A DNA stretch of 43,695 bases from Desulfobulbaceae bacterium (GTDB lineage: Bacteria > Desulfobacterota > Desulfobulbia > Desulfobulbales > Desulfocapsaceae). Position 1 is the first letter of the stretch; each line of letters begins with the position of its first letter. A program made the translations under genes and the position numbers. The stretch is from the NCBI GenBank assembly GCA_011391225.1, contig JAABQY010000004.1, forward strand, positions 1 to 43,695. The letters are read 5' to 3'. Under the pieces are notes generated by a model. The model saw only the letters and a program-made list of their open reading frames with translations, had not been told where the DNA came from and made no database searches. Positions 38,445-43,695 of this stretch are shown one piece after another.

Positions 38445-39284
38445 ATGAAAACAAAACTGAAAGGCATGCTTGTTACTTTATTGGCCATAACCCTAGCCGG
38501 CACCAACCTATGTGCGCAGACCAGGGAACAGCTGACAAAAGATGCCGAGAGCGGGCATGCTGCGGCTCAAACAGGTTTAGCAAAAATGTATCTGGAGGGA
38601 TTTGATGGCGAGAAGAATGTGGCAAAGGCCTTCTCATGGTATCTTAAGGCGGCAAGAAACGGCGATGTCGATGCTCAGGGGAAAGTGTCGACTATGTATT
38701 TTTTGGGTGAAGGAGTGGCAAAGGATGAAAAGAAATCGTTTTACTGGACCAAAATGTCTGCCGAGTCAGGTGTGGCCAGTGCTCAATACAACTTGGCGAT
38801 TATGTACGAGAATGCTACGGGAACCGAGAAATCAACGGATTTAGCATTCATAAATTATAGCAAGGCTGCGAGCCAGGAATATGTTTTGGCGCAAAAAGCC
38901 CTCGCGTGGAAATATAACAAAGGAATCGGTGTTCCTCAGGACAACGTCAAGGCCGCCATGTGGTATGAAAAATCAGCGGAAAACGGAGATCCTTCCGGCC
39001 AGTATAATATCGGCAGAATGTTTGCCAAAGGTGAGGGAGTAGAAAAAGACGAACAAAAGGCCTTTTTTTGGTGGAAAAAGTCAGCAGAACAGGGTTTTGT
39101 GTTGGCGCAGAGCAGAATAGGTTTCTGTTACGCGCAAGGCCTTGGGATAGCCCGTGACGTCACAAAGGCTTACAGCTGGTGGGCGAAGGCGGCTGATGGG
39201 GGGAGCCAGGTGGCTAAGAAAAATCTGGAAATTCTTTGTCGGAACAGTCCGGAAGTTTGCATATCACCAAACCAAGTCAACTGA
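38445..39284 (+). CDS. Secreted Sel1-like repeat (TPR) protein
   Basis: Signal peptide-like N-terminus; repeated AQxxLAxMYxxGxGVxxDxxKAFxWxxKSAExG units. Confidence 0.9.
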   Translation: MKTKLKGMLVTLLAITLAGTNLCAQTREQLTKDAESGHAAAQTGLAKMYLEGFDGEKNVAKAFSWYLKAARNGDVDAQGKVSTMYFLGEGVAKDEKKSFYWTKMSAESGVASAQYNLAIMYENATGTEKSTDLAFINYSKAASQEYVLAQKALAWKYNKGIGVPQDNVKAAMWYEKSAENGDPSGQYNIGRMFAKGEGVEKDEQKAFFWWKKSAEQGFVLAQSRIGFCYAQGLGIARDVTKAYSWWAKAADGGSQVAKKNLEILCRNSPEVCISPNQVN

Positions 39285-39320
39285 AGTGGGTGGCTGCCGA
39301 AATCCACGCTAAAAATTATT

Positions 39321-40457
39321 TTATTTTCGCCAATTTTGTCTGAAAAAATCCTCAAGAAAACTCTTCCTCCAGCCATCTGTTTGGCGGAGTTGTTGGGATG
39401 CCTCAGTTTTTTTGGCGTTAAGCGTTGTTACGAGCATTTTCAGCTCCGAGGCGTTGCCGATCAATCCCGGTGCAATGCCCAGCACTCCGGCCTTGAGGTG
39501 TATCAGGTTGTTGAGTTTTTCCAGGGCCTCTCGGTCTGTTTGACTGAGCCTTATCGGCCGCTCCAGCGCGGGGTAGCTGTCCACAGGTTGGCTGAGGGTG
39601 GTTTCGACAATGGCGGTGATAGTTTTACCGTATTTGGCCGTGGCATTGTCGGAAAGACCGCATCGAGACTTTTGTTCTTCAAGGGTCGTTGGTTTTTGTT
39701 TGGCTAACTCAACCAGGACGACGTCTTTGATGACATGCCCGCGGGGACGGTCGATTTTTCTCGCCATGCCGTCACGCCACGTGGAAAGATTCTTGAGGAT
39801 GGCCAGTCCCGGTCGGTCAAGGGCACTGCTGCCCCTGATCTTCAGATAGCGTTCATCGGCAGGTGGCCCGCAATAGGTGGCAGGATTATTGAGCAGATTC
39901 AGCTCTTCCTGTAACCAGGATTTAATTTTCGGGCCAATAATTCGAGTGAGCAGGAGGATTCTTGCAGCTCGCAGGTAGCGGACGTCATCAAGAGCATAGC
40001 GTACCTGCTCGTCGGTCAGAGGACGTTGACACCAGTTGGTACGGGTTTCTTCCTTTGCCAGTTCAATGTCGAGCAACTCTTTCACCAGATTGCCGAGGGA
40101 GAGAGTTGCCGGAAGGTTTGAAAATCCGGCAGCGAGCCGGGTATCAAAGATATTTTGGGGAGTGGCACCCGTAGCCCTTTGGAGAATCGCCAGATCTTGG
40201 GGTGCATCATGAAAAATTTTCACCACCCTTCGGTCGCAAAGCAGCTGCCCCAGAGCCTTGAGGTTTTTGATGGCGATGGGGTCGATGAGATAACAATCTT
40301 CATCGGAGAGTGCGATTTGAATAAGACCAAGCTGTGGATAATATGTTCTTTCCCAGACAAATTCGGTGTCCAGTGCGACAGTATCGGTTTGTCTAACCCG
40401 GGCAACCAGAATTTCTAGATCGGCCTCGTTTTGAATAAGAGTGCTAAGTTTTTCCAT
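39321..40457 (-). CDS. rnd: Ribonuclease D
   Basis: DTVALDTEFVWERTYYPQLGLIQIA; KIFHDAPQDLAIL; NWCQRPLTDEQVRYALDDVRYL; HRDC-like C-terminus. Confidence 0.94.
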   Translation of the reverse strand: MEKLSTLIQNEADLEILVARVRQTDTVALDTEFVWERTYYPQLGLIQIALSDEDCYLIDPIAIKNLKALGQLLCDRRVVKIFHDAPQDLAILQRATGATPQNIFDTRLAAGFSNLPATLSLGNLVKELLDIELAKEETRTNWCQRPLTDEQVRYALDDVRYLRAARILLLTRIIGPKIKSWLQEELNLLNNPATYCGPPADERYLKIRGSSALDRPGLAILKNLSTWRDGMARKIDRPRGHVIKDVVLVELAKQKPTTLEEQKSRCGLSDNATAKYGKTITAIVETTLSQPVDSYPALERPIRLSQTDREALEKLNNLIHLKAGVLGIAPGLIGNASELKMLVTTLNAKKTEASQQLRQTDGWRKSFLEDFFRQNWRK

Positions 40458-40696
40458 GGTATTGAATGAGTGGTGGTGAGGAGCGAAGGAAAACTGTTAT
40501 GGCTCATATTTGCTGTCTTTGTTTTAATACTATGGCCGCCTGCGGCTCATAACTCGATCCCGGTAACACACTGCATAAAAAGACACAATGGACAAGAAAA
40601 AACAAGAAATATTCTTCTTTTAGGGTGTTTATTTAAATTATTCCTTTTAATATGCCAGGAACTTGCTGCAAAAAGGGCCGGATCCTTGGAGGGAAA

Positions 40697-41752
40697 ATGC
40701 TGTTTTATATCTTGAAAAGGTTTTTTTTGATGATTCCCACCCTCTTCGGGGTAATGGTGATCACCTTTGCGATTACCCAGTTTGTTCCGGGAGGCCCGGT
40801 TGAAAAGATGATCGCCCAGATAGAGGGTTTCAATAAGGCCGGCGGCGAGGTACGGGCCGAGTCATCAGGAATGTATCGCGGGGATTCCGGTCTTGATAGC
40901 GAAAAGATCGCCCAGCTGAAAAAGCTCTATGGTTTTGATCAGCCGCCAATCAACCGGTTTTTCTCCATGATGAAAAGCTATATCGCTTTCGACTTCGGCA
41001 CCTCCTACTATTATCACCGAAGTGTTTTTGACCTGGTGGTTTCACGAATGCCTGTTTCCATGTCTCTAGGCTTATGGAGTTTTTTTATTGTCTATGGGGT
41101 TTGTATTCCTTTAGGAATAAAAAAAGCGATCTCTGATGGTTCGAAGTTTGATCTTATCAGCTCCACTATCATCCTTGTTGGCTATGCCATTCCCGGATTT
41201 GTTCTCGGGGTTTTGTTGGTGGTACTGTTTGGCGGAGGGAGCTTCTGGTCGGTCTTTCCTCTTCGCGGCCTCGTTTCCGACAACTGGAGTGAGCTCGGCC
41301 TGGGGATGCAGATCCTTGATTATCTCTGGCATATGGTCCTGCCGGTTACGGCCGGGGCTGTCGGCAGTCTTGCGGTAATGACCATGCTCACAAAAAATTC
41401 CTTTCTTGAAGAAATCCGCAAACAATATGTTCTGACCGCACGAGCCAAGGGTCTTTCAGAACAACAGGTGCTGTATAAGCATGTGTTCAAGAATGGTATT
41501 ATTCCAATAATCACAGGATTTCCCGGCTATTTTATTGCCTCTTTTTTTACCGGTAGCCTACTGATCGAAACGATTTTTTCGCTTCAGGGCATGGGTTTGC
41601 TCGCCTATGAATCAGTTTTAAATCGTGACTACCCGGTGGTGCTTGGCACCCTCTACTTTTTCACCATTATTGGTCTTATATGCAGATTATTGTCAGATTT
41701 GAGTTATGTACTCGTTGATCCCCGTATAAGTTTTGAGAGTGTAGATGCCTAG
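40697..41752 (+). CDS. yejB: Oligopeptide/microcin C-type ABC transporter permease YejB
   Basis: MLFYILKRFFLMIPTLFGVMVITFAITQFVPGGPVEKMIAQIEG; BPD_transp_1 loop with EEIRKQYVLTARAKGLSE. ORF opens at 40652. Confidence 0.92.
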   Translation: MLFYILKRFFLMIPTLFGVMVITFAITQFVPGGPVEKMIAQIEGFNKAGGEVRAESSGMYRGDSGLDSEKIAQLKKLYGFDQPPINRFFSMMKSYIAFDFGTSYYYHRSVFDLVVSRMPVSMSLGLWSFFIVYGVCIPLGIKKAISDGSKFDLISSTIILVGYAIPGFVLGVLLVVLFGGGSFWSVFPLRGLVSDNWSELGLGMQILDYLWHMVLPVTAGAVGSLAVMTMLTKNSFLEEIRKQYVLTARAKGLSEQQVLYKHVFKNGIIPIITGFPGYFIASFFTGSLLIETIFSLQGMGLLAYESVLNRDYPVVLGTLYFFTIIGLICRLLSDLSYVLVDPRISFESVDA

Positions 41753-42800
41753 TTTACCTCCGGGAGGAAGGCTGAATGTAGCCTTAAGCAAACGCCGGGA
41801 TAAAACCTGGCAACGCTTCAAGAGAAACAAACGAGGGTATTACAGCCTTATCTTCTTTTTGGTCTTTTTTAGTCTCTGCCTGGCGGCGGAGATTATCAGT
41901 AATGATCTTCCGCTAGTTATCGGCTATGAAGGAAAGGTCTATTTCCCGATTTTTATTTCCTATCCTGAGACCACGTTCGGCGGCGACTTCGAGACGGAGT
42001 CGGACTATAAGGATCCGTTCATGATGGAGAAGTTGCATCGACCCGGAAACTGGATTGTCTTTCCCCTCAATAAGCACAGTTATAATAGCATTAACCAAGA
42101 GATTTCCGGTCCAGTACCATCGCCACCGACGTGGGACAACCTGCTCGGGACAGACGACCGCGGCCGCGATGTCTTGGCACGCATTATCTATGGGTTTCGC
42201 TTGAGCGTTCTTTTCGGACTGGCCCTTACTCTGGTTGGAACCACGGTTGGTATTGTTGCTGGCGCTGTTCAAGGCTATTTCGGCGGTCGAACCGACCTGT
42301 GGATGCAGAGAATTATCGAGATATGGGGCGCCATGCCAGAGCTTTATCTGTTGATAATTTTCGCCTCTATTTTCAAACCCAGTTATACATTGTTATTATT
42401 GTTGCTGTCCCTCTTCAGTTGGATGGGTTTGTCGGACTATGTGCGTGCGGAATTTTTAAAGGGCAGGAACCTTGATTATGTCAAGGCCGCCAAAGCCCTG
42501 GGTGTCGGGAACGTGACGATCATGAGGCGACATCTCTTGCCAAACGGCATGACTCCGGTTATCACCTTCCTGCCCTTTCGGGTTTCTGCGGCGATCCTTG
42601 CCCTCACCAGCCTTGACTTTCTCGGCCTTGGTGTACCGCCTTCCACCCCCAGCCTCGGGGAACTGCTTGCCCAAGGAAAAGGCAATCTTGAGGCATGGTG
42701 GCTTTCGCTTGCGGCATTTTCGGTGCTTGTCGGCACCTTAGTGTTGCTTATTTTCATCGGCGAAGCGTTACGCGGAACCTTTGATCCGAGGAGAAAATAG
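41745..42800 (+). CDS. yejE: Oligopeptide/microcin C-type ABC transporter permease YejE
   Basis: YYSLIFFLVFFSLCLAAEIISNDLPLVIGYEGKVYFPIF; GTDDRGRDVLARIIYGFRLSVLFG; EFLKGRNLDYVKAAKALGV; 8-bp overlap with yejB. Confidence 0.92.
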   Translation: MPSLPPGGRLNVALSKRRDKTWQRFKRNKRGYYSLIFFLVFFSLCLAAEIISNDLPLVIGYEGKVYFPIFISYPETTFGGDFETESDYKDPFMMEKLHRPGNWIVFPLNKHSYNSINQEISGPVPSPPTWDNLLGTDDRGRDVLARIIYGFRLSVLFGLALTLVGTTVGIVAGAVQGYFGGRTDLWMQRIIEIWGAMPELYLLIIFASIFKPSYTLLLLLLSLFSWMGLSDYVRAEFLKGRNLDYVKAAKALGVGNVTIMRRHLLPNGMTPVITFLPFRVSAAILALTSLDFLGLGVPPSTPSLGELLAQGKGNLEAWWLSLAAFSVLVGTLVLLIFIGEALRGTFDPRRK

Positions 42801-43003
42801 CGCGCATGATTTACGCCTGGGAGGTGAACAGTGAGCTGTGATAAGTATGGAAACTATCATTTCTGTTGCTTGCCCTTCTGGTAATAATTACCGGGCATTG
42901 ACTTCTTGGCAAGCAGAGAATATGGTAGGGCGCATCTGGTACGACGCAGGGCTCTTTCTCGCTCAGTTCACTTTTTGTATCGGCGTTGCGGAACGCCACC
43001 ACT

Positions 43004-43695
43004 ATGAATGGTAATCCCATAACAAACCTTGGTAATACCGGGTTGTATATTGTCACCGATATCGGGAAAATGGCGATTTTCCTGCTGAAGGCTCTTCGTG
43101 GAGCCTTCAGACACCCATTTAGGCTGAGAGAGCTTGTGCGCCAGGTGCATTTCATCGGCGTTGGTTCACTGGCAGTAATCTTTTTTACCGCTGCCTCGAC
43201 AGGTATGGTGCTCGGCCTGCAAGGATACTACTCGTTAAACAAATTCGGAGCTGAGGGAATGCTTGGGTCGGCTGTTGCGTTGACCCTTATTATGGAACTT
43301 GGCCCCGTCCTTACCGCCCTCATGGTGGCCGGAAGGGCCGGTTCAGCCATGTGTGCAGAGATCGGTATAATGAGAATTTCCGAGCAGATCGATGCCTTAG
43401 ACTGCATGGCAATCGACCCTTTTCGCTATTTCATCACTCCCAAATTTCTGGCTACTTTGATTTCAGTGCCGCTGCTGACGGCGGTGTTTGATGTGGTAGG
43501 CATTGCCGGTGGCTATGTGGTCGGAGTCGGGCTCAAGGATGTCAACCCCGGCAGTTTTATCCAGGGCATGCAGACGAGTGTAACCAATCATGATATCCAA
43601 TTGGGGATAATTAAATCGTTTGTCTTTGCTCTGCTTGTTGTTTGGATTTGCACAGGTCGAGGTTTTTTTGTTCGAGAGATTCGTGGTGCCGGTTT
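43004..43695 (+). CDS. MlaE-family ABC transporter permease, truncated by window edge
   Basis: Translation from ATG 43004 gives MNGNPITNLGNTGLYIVTDIGKMAIFLLKALRGAFRHPFRLRELVRQVHFIGVGSLAVIFFTA... and ...TLIMELGPVLTALMVAGRAGSAMCAEIGIMRISEQIDALDCM, typical of MlaE. Confidence 0.92.
   Translation, partial: MNGNPITNLGNTGLYIVTDIGKMAIFLLKALRGAFRHPFRLRELVRQVHFIGVGSLAVIFFTAASTGMVLGLQGYYSLNKFGAEGMLGSAVALTLIMELGPVLTALMVAGRAGSAMCAEIGIMRISEQIDALDCMAIDPFRYFITPKFLATLISVPLLTAVFDVVGIAGGYVVGVGLKDVNPGSFIQGMQTSVTNHDIQLGIIKSFVFALLVVWICTGRGFFVREIRGAG

Noticed and set aside
1-43695. CRISPR arrays, prophage, intact transposases, rRNA genes
   Set aside because: No regularly spaced direct repeats, phage structural genes, transposase motifs or rRNA signatures were seen.

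Overview
The window is 43.7 kb of ordinary bacterial chromosome, probably from a propionate-metabolising anaerobe of the Desulfobulbaceae/Desulfobacterota type (taxon inferred from gene content only). The left part (1-12 kb) holds housekeeping and acetate/fatty-acid genes: the 3' part of glgP, tRNA-Cys, rnc, a radical SAM protein, an ABC-F ATPase, an HD-GYP protein, an acyl-CoA ligase, a CNB/CBS/DUF294 protein, actP and a DUF485 gene. The core (13-34 kb) is a methylmalonyl-CoA pathway locus. It contains a CoA-transferase/GNAT fusion, prpE, sucCD, a 12S-like carboxyltransferase, an ABM protein, a small OadG-tail-like protein, a 5S-biotinyl fusion, a gamma-carbonic anhydrase, meaB, mcm, methylmalonyl-CoA epimerase, a TetR regulator, a Na+-translocating decarboxylase operon (mmdA-D-C-B order) and a second, closely similar TetR regulator. 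The right part has an MBL hydrolase, an AcuC-like deacetylase, an AcuB-like CBS protein, malonyl-CoA decarboxylase, a Sel1-repeat protein, rnd, yejBE and a truncated mlaE-like gene. The main non-annotation signal is a recurring palindrome, GTAAC-N3-GTTAC / TGATAAC-N3-GTTATCA. It occurs upstream of prpE, upstream of tetR1-mce-mcm, at and upstream of tetR2-mmdADCB, inside mmdD, and twice in an AT-rich region with no convincing gene. I interpret it as the operator set of a propionate/methylmalonyl-CoA regulon controlled by the two TetR paralogues. A second notable point is that a soluble-transcarboxylase-like module and a Na+-pumping decarboxylase module lie side by side. All assignments come from reading motifs; no searches were run.
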